A stretch of DNA of 64,000 nt from Ancistrus triradiatus (taxonomy: Eukaryota; Chordata; Actinopteri; Siluriformes; Loricariidae), in the NCBI GenBank assembly GCA_025084515.1, contig JAJAGP010000429.1:95001-159000 (forward strand), in the 5' to 3' direction. Positions 1 through 11,600 of this stretch are shown here, one piece after another. A program made the position numbers and the translations under genes. The notes below the pieces were generated by a model. The model saw only the letters and a program-made list of their open reading frames with translations. It had not been told where the DNA came from and did no database searches. Each line of letters starts with the position of its first letter. The stretch's first letter is position 1.

Positions 1-1280
1 TTACATTGTCTCCAGGACCAGACAGAGTGCATGACCCTCACGCCAGGAGGTCTTGCCAGTGCGCAGATGAATTCCAGGCAGCCTGCTAATGCTGACCAGA
101 TTACCGCTGTCCTCGTGAAGTCACAGAGCTAAAGGGGCTTAGCCATCACAAAACCAGGTCAGGAGACCAATGACGATAAAGTAAGGGAAGCTGACGAACT
201 TGAGGATAGCAGTAAAGGCAGTTGCAACGGTGGGAACGTAAGCAGGCAGCTAAGTGTGCCAAGAGCAGGGAAGTGGGTCAGCATGGTGAGGTGATGAAAG
301 GGTGTATAGGCTTAAATGCAGCTCAGTGAACCCCTGTTGGATACGACAAATGGGCCAGAGAGTCTTAAGAGACATGGAACTCTTAAGCAATTTTGAGAAA
401 TCAAAAGGATTTGGATTCTGTGTATTAGACTAAATAATGTAGATAGGCATTTTCCTTCCCACGGTCCACCCCAGGCTTGCCCAGTTTAGGACTGGCTTTA
501 GATATTAGAAGATAATCTGAAATTGCTTTGAGACAATGCCCCATTCTAAAAAGTGCTATATAAATAAATCTGACTTGACTTTACATGTTTATAAACTACC
601 AGAACGGTGAGGTGGGACACAGGCAAGGACCTTCAAATGAGTATCAAGCATAACACCACACCAGAGGTGTGTGATATTGGAAATGATATTGATATTTTCT
701 GGGATTTTGCCTATAACTTATTAGGCGATAATTTGGCAGTGTATATCATGGGTCTAAACCATGATAAAGTTGCTTGATAAAGTTCAAAAGTTGCTTGAAC
801 CCATCTGTATCAACCATTTGAAATGAGCACGACTTGGGTTGGCATCGGTTGCTTTTCTTGTTTTAAGGCCACTTTCTGGCAGAATGATTATGCCAAGGTT
901 TGCTGAGTGTGTTTATGTGCTGGTACCTTGGCTAGTTTAAGCCTGTTGTGGACAGCTGACCACGGAACTGTCATGATCATCATATTCTGCTCGGTGGTTA
1001 GTTTGGAGATGGTGAAATTGCTGTCTTTTGCACAACACCTGTCTTTTCAAAGCCATACCACCTCTACGCGAGTGAGGACGAGCCACGTCTAGCCATTAAA
1101 TCTAACAACGTAGACTGCTGGTGTCTGTATTTTGCCTCCTGGTGCAGTGTTCATTCATTTTTAACTTCAGCCAACCATTTATAGATTGAACTCTGGTTCG
1201 GTTTGTCCATCCTACCTGACCACCTACATGACTCAGTGAATACATGAAAACTTAAGTTGTGTTTTTGACTGTTTTTTTGG
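1..1280. other. Unassigned non-coding stretch
   Basis: I see no convincing coding exon and no terminal inverted repeats. At about 541-582 there is a phrase (AAGTGCTATATAAATAAA followed by a TGACT-rich tail) like the 3' tail of fish L2/CR1-type LINEs. The rest is unrecognised and would be downstream intron of trit1 if that gene continues leftward. Confidence 0.4.
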
Positions 1281-1472
1281 GACTGTGGTGGCCTAGCGGG
1301 TAAGGTACTGGACTATGGACCAGAAGGTCCAAGGTTCAAATCCCACCTCTGCCAAGCTGCCACTGTTGGGTCCTTGAGCAAGACCCTTAACCCACAATTG
1401 CTTGAATTGTACGACTGTACCAATTGTAAGTCGCTCTGGATAAGGGCGTCTGCTAAATGCTGTAAATGTAAA
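1281..1472 (+). mobile_element. V-SINE (tRNA-derived), full length, copy 1
   Basis: This is a three-part SINE. The tRNA-like head has box A TGGCCTAGCGG (1289-1299) and box B GGTTCAAATCC (1333-1343). The central V-domain-like block is TCCTTGAGCAAGACCCTTAA (1371-1390). The LINE-like 3' tail is CTCTGGATAAGGGCGTCTGC, then TAAATGCTGTAAATGTAAA. The same unit recurs at least seven more times in the window on both strands. It is transcribed by Pol III and mobilised by a partner LINE of L2 type (family knowledge). Confidence 0.9.
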
Positions 1473-2694
1473 GTGAGTGACATGCAACAATTCAGATAAT
1501 AGCGTAGACGATACATATTGGGCACTCCTAACAAACACGCATTCGCAAAAAGTCTAAAGAATTCTTTGCCATTTTATTAAATGGTTAATATGGACAAGCT
1601 CAATTCCTTGTTTAAATTTTTACGAAGAAAATGCATTTCAGATATATCAGATTCCCTTGTTAATGGAATGAGCCAACGCAGAGCCTGGCACACTCAACAG
1701 GCTCTCAAGTCAAAACCATAAACATACTTAGACTTATTGTTTACTGCCCACAAACATACATCATAGAAGTTTCTATACTATCAAAACCCATGCATTATTG
1801 TCGATGCATTATTTCGTTTCATCTTCAAAGCGGTCTTCCACCCCAAATCATGTGCTTAGATCCCCTGAAGAAAGCTGTATGGTGGCCAAAAGAACAGGGT
1901 GTGTAAAGACCATATGGCAGGCACACCACATTAATCTGGTTTAGTTAGTTAGTTTCCACTTCATGCCTTTGACCACACCCGGATTGCGAGAGGGAGTGGA
2001 CAGTGGGCAGTCTCCCACAAGGCTGGCCTCAGTGGATAGGACCTACAAGCAACGATGGGTGAACAATACAGGCTGGGGGAGGGTTAAGATAAATGAATCG
2101 CACAGGAAATCCGAGACACGCTCCGGCCATTGTGGTGGAACAGTAAAGAGATGGTGGAGGTGTGGGAGGAGGGTTGACATCCAGTCAATGTGTGGGATCA
2201 AAGGCTGTCCCACAGGATGGTGGGCCACTACAGGAAAAACATAAAAAGCATGGATGGACAGACAGACAGTTGGTGAAGCCACAAGGAAAATGAGTGTCAA
2301 ATGTGACTGGTTAAAAGGTACCAGAACTTCCTTAAGGCCTCTATCACACTTAGTTCGATGAAAGAAGTGGCATGAATTTCAAGCTTTTGGAAGTCATCAA
2401 ACCTGTTCTCCCTCATCACCTGGTTGAGTGCGGTGTGTCGATGTAGGAGGGCTGTTAATCTCGCATAGTCACTCAAAATTAATTTCATGCTACATGATAT
2501 TCAAACGTTGTAGTACTTGTGTGGCACAGCACCCATTCAATGGCCCACCAGCATAACGAGTTAGGGTGGTGATGAGATAGACATCGTCTCCCACACAGAA
2601 ACAGCAACCCCAAACCAGCACTGCAATGGACATGTGCCAAGTTCAGTTTACATGCCTGCATGACAGAGATAAGCAACGGTTACAGGGTAAATGA
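1473..2694. other. Unassigned non-coding stretch
   Basis: There is no recognisable gene, tRNA or terminal repeat. Several short open frames (for example 1963-2244 plus and 2043-2300 minus) overlap one another on opposite strands and show no family motif, so I do not call them. Confidence 0.4.
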
Positions 2695-2890
2695 AGCTCC
2701 GGTGGCTTGGTAGTAAGGGTGAACTGTTGAATTCAGAAGTTCGTCAGGGACTGGGTTAGAATCCCAGGTGGGCCTTGCAACATAGAGGTCGGGTGATGCA
2801 TTTTACATCAGCCTGTAGCACCTCTGCCTGCACCCAAGTGAATTCCAGTCTCCAGGCCATCTTATATGCCCCTGATCAGGATAAGTAGGG
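2695..2890 (+). mobile_element. Possible tRNA-derived SINE of a second family
   Basis: A tRNA-like head begins GGTGGCTTGGTAGTAAGGGT and has a box-B-like GGGTTAGAATCC about 50 bp later. It is followed by a 3' part with CCCCTGATCAGGATAAGTAG. No target duplication was found. It resembles a SINE body but not the V-SINE consensus, and it occurs only once clearly. Confidence 0.4.
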
Positions 2891-3124
2891 GTACATGTGC
2901 ATGCATTGCTTTTAAAACAAATGAAAAAGCACATTCTAATGTTTAAAAAAAAGCACAAGCTTGATCTATATTAGAGAAGTATGTGAGGGAGGTACCTGAA
3001 ACATTTTGCACCCCAAATAGCACATGTGTGTGTTTAGTTTATTTTAGTCGCTTTCGGCATCAACAGCTATTTTATGAAAGACAACGTTGCATCGATACAC
3101 AAGTTTACTTTGAAACTAGTCATA

Positions 3125-4225
3125 CAGTGGGGCAAAAAAGTATTTAGTCAGCTGCTGATTGTGCACGTTCTCCTACTTAGAAAGATGAGAGAGGTCTGTA
3201 ATTCATCATAGGTACACTTCAACTATGATTGACAAAATGAGAAAAAAAATCCAGGAAATCACATTGTAGGATTTTTAAATAATTTAATTGTTAAACATGG
3301 TGGAAAAGAAGTATTTGATCACCCACAAACAAGCAAGATTTCTGACTCTCAACCATGGCCAAGACCAAAGAGCTGTCGAAGGACACCAGGAAGAAAATTG
3401 TAGAGCTGCACCAGGCTGGGAAGAGTGAATCTACAATAGACAAGCAGGTTGGTGTGAATAAATCAACTGTGGGAGCAATTGTAAGAAAATGGAAGACATA
3501 CAAGACCACTGATAATCTCCCTCGATCTGGGGCTCCATGCAAGATCTCATCCCGTGGGGTCAAAATGATCATGAGAACGGTGAGCAAAAATCCCAAAACT
3601 ACACGGAGGGACCTGATCCGTGTTAAGGGAAGAATGAACGGGGCCATGTATCGTGAGATTTTAAGCCAAAACCTCCTTCCATCAGTGACAGCATTGAAGA
3701 TGGAACGTGGCTGTTTCTTCCAGCATGACAATGATCCCAAACACATCGTTCGAGCAACGAAGAAATGGCTCCCTAAAAAGCATTTCAAGGTCCTGGAGTG
3801 GCCTAGCCAGTCTCCAGACCTCAACCCCACAAAAAAAATTTGTGGAGGGAGTTGAAAGTCCGTCTTGCCCAGCAACAATCCCAAAACATCACTGCTCTAG
3901 AGGAGATCTGCATGGAGGAATGGGACAAAATACCAGCTACAGTGTGTGCAAACCTGGTGAAGACTTACAGGAAACGTTTGACTTCTGTCATTGCCAACAA
4001 AGGTTATTTTACAAAGTATTGAGTTGAACTTTTGTTATTGACCAAATGCTTATTTTCCACCATAATTTACAATTAAATTCTTTAAAAAATCCTACAATGT
4101 GATTTCCTGGATTTTTTTACTCATTTTGTCTCTCATAGTTGAAGTGTACCTATGATGAAAATTACAGACCTCTCTCATCTTTCTAAGTAGGAGAACTTGC
4201 ACAATCAGTGGCTGACTAAACACTG
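3125..4225 (+). mobile_element. Tc1-like transposon, internally deleted (copy A)
   Basis: It has TIRs CAGTGGGGCAAAAAAGTATT at the left and GTGGCTGACTAAACACTG at the right, in TA (3123-3124 and 4226-4227). It belongs to the same family as 49188-50693, which is 1506 bp, so about 400 bp are missing. The right TIR has lost an internal piece. Confidence 0.9.
3355..4022 (+). pseudogene. Tc1 transposase pseudogene (copy A)
   Basis: The frame starts MAKTKELSKDTRKKIVELH with the paired-like HTH (VNKSTVGAIVRKWK). It then jumps from TTRRDLIR to VKGRMNGAMYREI, deleting the segment with the first catalytic Asp (WSDET in copy B). The QHDNDPKH motif (second Asp) remains. A frameshift in an A-run near 3832-3841 destroys the DLNPxENLW motif with the catalytic Glu. 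The C-terminus ending KGYFTKY is read in another frame. A full Tc1 transposase has about 340 residues, so this copy cannot be active. Confidence 0.9.
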
Positions 4226-4261
4226 TATATACTCGGACCGGGCAAATTTAACATAACCAAT

Positions 4262-4770
4262 TAGCCGTACCTCGGTTCTCATCGTTAATTCGTTCCAGAA
4301 GGCATGTCGAGTGCTGAACGACGTGTACTGGAGAATTTTTCAAATACTAAAAGATGGAAATTGAATTAATCATTAAGGCATTACATGCATTAATGGAATT
4401 GCATTGTATACTCGTACACTATATAGACAGACCAAAAAAAATAAAAAATAAAAAAAAAGATGCAATTACATTCAAATTTAGTGAAATCAGACATGAATAT
4501 TCTCTGTTGTGTGTTATTTCACTGTTATCTCTTCAAGTGCTATTGTGGTCCTCACTGCTTTCCTTTTTGGTTGGCTGTTATCACTGACTTTCTTAGGAGC
4601 CACAGTGATGCATCTGACGAAGAATGTGTGTAAAACATAAGAATGAAAGACAGGATTTTAGCGGAGATCTGACACGTACTCATATGTTTCGGATTGGAAA
4701 TGGCATACGAGTCACGCGTCTCCACTCCTACAAGTTCTCCTCAAAACGCGTCTAGAACCGAATTCTATGA
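4262..4770. mobile_element. TA-flanked MITE, GTACCTCGGTTCTC family (degraded copy)
   Basis: It begins GTACCTCGGTTCTC like the intact element at 18384-19025. Inside it shares, in inverse orientation, the CCTTTTTGGTTGGCTGTTAT block. The right terminus is not clear, so the end coordinate is approximate. Confidence 0.55.
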
Positions 4771-4777
4771 GCGAAGT

Positions 4778-4815
4778 CGATGGCAATTTAGCGTAATCAA
4801 TCAACCTAAATGATC
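4778..4815. repeat. Mermaid-type SINE 3' fragment
   Basis: ATGGCAATTTAGCGTAATCA followed by ATCAACCTAA matches the tail of the Mermaid-type SINE at 35943-36144 (minus strand there). It is only a remnant. Confidence 0.5.
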
Positions 4816-5539
4816 ATAATACTGTCAACTTGCAGCATATGTACTACCTCAAATTGCTTAGATAACTTTAACCTGTAAAGTTACTAACTGAAAACATAAC
4901 TGATATAACGGACATCTGCAACCTGGACGAAAAGCACGGCGGCTAGTTTGTTTGTAGAGACACACCACAACCGTCCAGCTGTCCTCCTTTCCGCCTGGTT
5001 TTGTGTACAGTGAGTTTCGCAGTGAGAGTAGGAGGCCCCAGCAAGGGGTGTTTGTGTGTTTAATGGCCTGTATGAATCCCATCTCGTTAAAGGTGGCCGT
5101 GATTGCCTTGGCTATCAGAGCATGCTGAGACCCACTGACTCACACCCACCGGTCTCCACTCTGGATCTGGAGAATCCACTCAAAACAAAAGTGCATTTCA
5201 CTTATCAGAAATCTGCCTGTTCTGTGCACCGGTGCGTTTAACTAAGCAGCAGATGGAAGAAAAACTGCCATGCTTTACTCCTTGACAGCCGAGCATTAAC
5301 ATTAAACACGACATGTTGCCACTGCCCCCATGTTTGCAATATACTCCAGTAACACAGACTCTACTCAGTGAGGTACGGTATGAACTCACTGACTCCCTCG
5401 CTCATTCAGACGCACCATTAAGCACTAAATAAAGAAAACAGCACAGGAGAAGGGAGGCAGTTCAGAAGCAGTCTGTCTGAGCTCTGCTATATCTCAGCCT
5501 GCAATTGCTTTCATGAGAGTTAAACAGCTGCGCTCTTAC
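4816..5539. other. Unassigned stretch downstream of trit1 exon 8
   Basis: It contains the 5' end of the intron after exon 8 (donor at 5539-5538, minus strand). No later trit1 exon and no repeat termini were recognised. Confidence 0.5.
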
Positions 5540-5617
5540 TTTTGAGGAAGCGGTTGCGGACCCACTTGTTCTGTTTTCGAGCATAGCGCCGCGTCGCTTG
5601 CTTCAGGGCCTCGATAC
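5540..5617 (-). CDS. trit1: trit1 exon 8
   Basis: The acceptor is TTTCACAG. The exon encodes (G)IEALKQATRRYARKQ, then NKWVRNRFLK, and ends at the donor AAA|GTAAGAG in phase 1. The strongly basic RRYARKQxxWVxNRF segment is the family's conserved tRNA-binding region (RQxAKRQxxW in MiaA). The next human exon (PVYGLE, then the C2H2-type finger that binds the anticodon stem) should be at lower coordinates. I did not find it in 1-5539, so this gene runs off the left edge. Confidence 0.96.
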
Positions 5618-8600
5618 CTGTGAAAGGAGAAGAGTTAAATAATAGCACCCATGTCTCTGCCACTTTTTTTTGCAGTAGATAAACATCAGACCATGTGCTG
5701 CCAGGCAGCTACGCATGGCTGAGTGCGTTGACATGCACTTAATAATCCGATAACTACAGTAAATCAGACTTCTTCAGTAATCCGATCAACAAGTATACAT
5801 GCAGTTAAGTAATCAGATAAATGGGAAAGCTCCAGGTTTACAAGACTTTTTTGCAACCAGCCAATCTCAGACATGAGATAAACTTCTAATTTGAATATTA
5901 AACAATCAAAGTCTTCATTTTCTCGAGTATATGCTGCGTTTCAGAGTTGCCACAAAGTGTTCGATAGCCGTTCCGCTGCCTTTAATTCCGGGTTGCCAGA
6001 ACCATCTAGAAAAAAAAACACTAGCGTCAATGGAAAAAGTGGCCAAATAAAGCCAAGTCTTTAGAATACCTGGACCTGGCAACCGTGGGGAATGGCTCGT
6101 GCACATGACTGAAAACACATTATAATCGGGTAAATGGTATACATGCTATGAGTAATCCAATTACTGGAATCAAATCCCATTCACTTTATGGGATTTCTTA
6201 ATCCGAGTTCTAGACCGGAGTATGCTGTATACATGACCACTTGAATAATCAGATACCTGCAGAAATCCGACTACGATCGGATTATTAAGTGCATGTAAAC
6301 GCACTCATTAACAATACACAGACCATTTGTCCAAAATCATGGGCATTTAAATGAAGATGGTCCCAGATTTGCCTGTAAGGCGGTCCACTATTTCCACTTT
6401 TACTTTATAACTTTTACTATTTCCACTTACTTTATAAATACACTTTATATACTTTACATTGTGTTTCAACCATACCTCTGCGCAAACTTCAACTTGTTAA
6501 AGTTAACTTGAGGACTTTCATGCCTTCTTAATGTGTTTGTGACCATCAGCTTTGTTGTGCAGAGGTATGGTTGAAACACAGAATCCAAAAGGTGAGGTGG
6601 TGTCCAAACTTTTGCCTGTCACTGTGTATAGGAATGGTTAGCTGTGGAATATGTACTGTGGCCGAGTCCAAGTGAACCTTGCCTGAGCCCACCTCTTCAA
6701 GCAGGTCTGACCATGGTTCAGTGGACTGCATCCGGTAGGGATTGCCTCGTGTTAGTACGTCTAGGAGCTGAGGCGACCATGCTAACCGCTTGCTACCGTG
6801 CCGTCTTGTCACCCCAATTCAACCCAAAAATCACTGAATGGGGTTGAGATCCGAGTTCTGTGTATGCCATGTTCTTTAAACACAAAACCTGTTCAAGCTG
6901 CATAAACATCTTCCTCCAAACGGTCCAACTGCCACTATTGTATTAGTGTTCTCATGGCAAACTTAAGTACGTCGCTGCCAAACGCGAGATGATGACATGT
7001 TTCCACTGTTCCAAGTCAAGTGTGTGTTGTCTCTACACCACTTCAGTCAACACTTGGCATTGCAGGTTTTAATTTGGGTCTGCTTGGCTGAGAAAAGTCC
7101 AATCCACATAGCTCCTACAGAGCAATTCGTATGCGGATGTCACTTCAGAGGCAGTCTGGAACTCTGTAGTGAGTGCTACAGCCAAGAATAGACTTTTACA
7201 TTACACAATGCAGCATTCTGAGCTTTGTGGCTAAGATGTTGGTGCTCTTGGACTTCACAGTAACATCACCTGCACCTGATCAGGGCAGCAAGACAGCAAG
7301 AACCTGAGCTTTGAGATAAAATAAAAAAGCTGAATCACTAAATAGAACTGCAATAATCACAACTTGGCAACTGTCCAGTGTGATCATGTGTAATCTCGGA
7401 ATAATCCAGCATAGCGCCAACAGGAAACTCCAGTATGGGAGCTCCGTGCCAAGCAATGTGCCCTCGAGAAACAGAGGGAGTACAGTGTGAAATTTAGGTA
7501 CATTGCTAATACCACCATCTTTAAGCGTTATAAAGGTTCAGAGTTCTTGAACAAGGTGCTATAAATAATCTATTATTATAGGTCTTTGAAGCAAGTACCA
7601 ACTAAAATCCATTTACAGAGTCTGATATAAGAGAGAGAGAGAGAAAACATACTATAGAGACAGTCAAGCACTTGAAAAAAGAACACTTTAACCAACGCAG
7701 GAACATTCTGTGCCTCTTATACAGTCATTGGGCAATAAATGAACTCCAGGATTTCTCTGATAAAAAATGAAAAAGAGTAAGACTACTGAATCCAAATACC
7801 AATATAAAAAGAATTGTTTATGAAAAAAAATATCTAATCTGTACAGCCCTCCAACTAACCCATCAGCTAACAAGTAATGGAAATGCCTTTCGCCCACAAT
7901 CTTTCCAATGTATATATACCTGTCTCTTTAAAAGTACTGAGTTAGACCCATTTTTGCCTTCAGAACTGCCTTCACGGCATAGATTCAAGGTCCTGGAAAT
8001 GTTCCTCAAAGATTTTGGTATGTTAGCATCGCCCAGTTGCTGCAGATTTGTCGGCTGCACATCCATGACATGAACCTCCCGTTCCTCTACATCCCAAAGG
8101 TGCTCTATTGGATTGAGATCTGGTAAATGTGGAAGCCATTTGAGTACAGTGTCAAAACCATTTTGAGATGATTTGCGCTTTGTGGCACGTTTTCCTCCTG
8201 GAAGTATCCATCAGAAGACAGTACACTGCCGTGATAAAGGGATGGATAGGGTCAGCAACAATACTCAGATAGACTACAGCATTCAAAGTGCTCAGGTAGT
8301 ATTGAGGGGTCCAAAGTGTGGCAAGAAAATATCCCACACATTACACCACCAGCAGCCCAACCATTGACACGAAACAGGATGATCCAAGCTCATGTTGCTT
8401 TGGCCAAATTCTGAGGACTGTGGTGGCTTAGCGGTGAAGGTACTGGACTATGGACCAGAAGGTCCAGGGTTCAAATCCCACATCTGCCAAGCTGCCATTG
8501 TTGGGTCCTTGAGCAAGGCCCTTAACCCACAATTGCTGAGATTGTAAGATTGTACCAATTGTAAATCACTCTGGATAAGGGTGTCTGCTAAATGCTGTAA

Positions 8601-11600
8601 ATGTAAATGACCCTACCATCTGAATGTCACAAGAAATCTCAGACTCGTCAGACCAGGCAACATCTTCTCTTGTCCAATTTTGGCTGATAGAAGCGGCGTC
8701 GGGTGTGGTCTTCTACTGCTGTAGCCCATCTGCTTCAAAATTCAAAGTGTTGTTCTTTCAGAGATGCTCTTCTGCATGCACTGGTTATAACGAGTGGTTA
8801 TTTGCTTTACTGTTGTCTTCTTCTCAGCTCGAACCAGTCTGGCCATTCTCCTCCGACACCAGATAACTGCTGCTAACTGGATATTTTCTCTTTTTCAGAC
8901 CCTAGAGATGGTTGTGTGTGAAAATCCCAGTAGATCAGCAGTTTCTGAAATACTCAGACCAGCCCGTCTAGCACCGACAACCACACCATGTTTAAAGTGA
9001 CTTAAGTCACTTTTCTTCCCCATTCTGATGCTCGGGTTGAACTTCAGCAGGTACCTGATTAAATATTTGTGTTAATGAGCAGTTGAACACCTAATAAAGT
9101 GACTGGTGAGTATATGCACCAACAAGTGTCTATATGTTTTAGGACACAGTATGAAGTTTCTCTGCTTGGACAGAACATGGCTACATGGCCCTGATTTACA
9201 CTCCCAAAAACGAGGAGTTGAAGTAACAAATCAAAACCCTTCATCTGAGGTATGTAATCCTGTTCTGCAAGCACTTTAGTGAAGCTGTTGTCTTTTTTTA
9301 TGTGGTGAACGCCAGCACAAAATAAGACTATTGCTTTTTTGCTGCTATTTTGAACATCGAACAGCATGCTTAATTTACAAACTATAGTTCTAAATAAATA
9401 CTTTATAATGTGATTAAGTGCCTTTCTGGCTGCAATGTATTAATTCAGTGGATTAACCACAATACGTTACAGTACGTATTTACGTGCAATTATGTTACAG
9501 ATATGCACTGTTTAACATCCATCAGATCAACGTCTGTTTGCTTTAACGCCTAACCTAATAAATTCTAAAAGGAAATAATAACCCCGAACTCTGTGTCAAT
9601 AAACAAACTCAAACCGGCTAATCCACTGTAGTGCTATACAGTACTATCCTGAACTCTAATTACCGTATTTTATGTAATAGTTATTACAGATTCCTATGTT
9701 AGTTGATTATTTATGTGCACCACCCATAAGGCAGCATGTTATTATATTATTCTGCCCTCTCACTTTCTGTAATGGGTTCTTGTCCAATAGATTGCAATTA
9801 ATCAGCGCATACCTGTACTGTCACATAAACCACAGCTGTCATAATTACACAAACTGTCAGAGGATTTTTCATGTTTGGTTCCATCCAAAACAGCAGTGTT
9901 ATGTACTTTTTACAGACTGGAAAGTCTAGAACATGAAATTAAGAATTGCCCCAAATAAACCACAGAAGGTTTGTGCTATGAGGTTTTACATTTGTTATTA
10001 AGTACAAACAGTTGTGTGTCGTCTTCGAACAAACCACACATGAAAAATAAAATATTCATAACAGGCGAGATGAAATGGGGTCACTGATCAGCTGGAACGG
10101 CGTCCGAACGTTTGAACACACCTAATTTTATGTTTTGTAAGTATTTTCAATTAGATAAAAACAATAAAACACATAATTTGACAAAGCAGTCCCCAAACGC
10201 CAGGATTAGACTATACACATCATGTAGATGCATTGGACTCACTAACAAGAAACCCAAACAAGTCCTACAACATGCAGCTATAAAGGTTCAAAAAGGTCAA
10301 AGTGATTAGTGTGCAGTGCAAAACGTCATTGCGCAAGAACAGCAGGCTCTGGTTTAAGCCAGAAAGTCAATTTAATTCCTAGTATGTAATAAGCTACTGA
10401 AATAGTTTGATTTCGTTGTGTGAGTAGCAGGAGCTTTGCATTACATTTACAGCATTTAGCAGACGCCCTTATCCAGAGCGACTTACAATTGGTACAGTCT
10501 TACAATCCAAGCAATTGTGGGTTAAGGGTCTTGCTCAAGGACCCAACAGTGGCAGCTTGGCAGAGGTGGGATTTGAACCCTGGACCTTCTGGTCCAGAGA
10601 CTAGTACCTTACCCACTAGGCTACCACAGGCATTACTCCTTTGTATGACAACACAGACATCAAACTAAACACATCATGGCAAGAGTAGGGGGTGTGTGCA
10701 TGAAGGCAAACACAAAAATCTGAGAATACTGAAATACCCACGCAAAAATACTAAATTATGAGACCCAAACACAGCTTTCTGAATGATGAGCTGGAAATTA
10801 ACCCCGAGAAATAGAATTTTGCACCAAGTATCAGTGTAAAACTGATATACAGTAGGTGGTGTCTCAATGTCATTTTACCTCTACCCGCACCTTCCACTTC
10901 CCTTCTATAACGTCTGGTTTCTACTATAATTAATTATATGATAAATCCTTTGAGAGACAGCAGAGGAAATTTTAGTACACTTCTGTTAGAAGACAAAATT
11001 GTAACAGAGAGGAAGACAGTGTCAGGTGGAAAGCAAGCACAAAAGTATCCTACACCTCTTTTTTGAAAGGGTTTTGAAAATGGCAGAATAAGGTAGGGAC
11101 TGTTCCATTAGAAATACTGGACATCGAGCTCCAGTTATCCAAATACTCATTATTAGGATAACTGGGTTTGACAGTAGTTCATTCTGATCAAAAATATGGA
11201 CTAGGCCCACTTTTTCACAAAATGTTCTAGTTTTTAAACGAGACTACACACCTTAATGTCACTTGAACAGGATTCTGGCATGCATTTGAACAGAATCCTT
11301 CCTCTCCCCCATTCTAAAGTCCTACTTGGTTTCTGACCAGGCCATACCTTTCTGTTTTAACTTCTCTTGTTCCTCCTGGCTGACAGCTTCTCCAACAGTG
11401 AGGTACTCATGAAACTCTTTAAACCCAATGGACTGGAAAATGCCATGCTGATAGTCCTGACTGAAAAACACAACAAAAACTATTGAAACTGTGCTTCATG
11501 GAGCGATTATATCCAACAATTTTCTGGCAATGGTATACTACACATTTATCGATTTCTGCAACTCTGGATTTGAGGGGCTTGGCCAATAAGTACAGTGGCA

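Larger units (their letters stand above)
7905..9110 (-). mobile_element. Tc1-like transposon relic (copy E) interrupted by a SINE
   Basis: The right terminus ACCTAATAAAGTGACTGGTG (9090-9109) is the known end of a widespread fish Tc1-like family. The matching left terminus is missing. The element lies in the trit1 intron between exons 7 and 8, and a V-SINE (8415-8608) sits inside it. Confidence 0.8.

Noticed and set aside
1281..1353. tRNA gene at V-SINE head
   Set aside because: It has boxes A and B but no full cloverleaf, is followed by a SINE body, and recurs at many sites with the same body.
1963..2300. Plus (93 codons) and minus (85 codons) open frames
   Set aside because: Opposite-strand overlap without recognisable domains. 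Specifically checked as a possible trit1 C-terminal exon and not matching.
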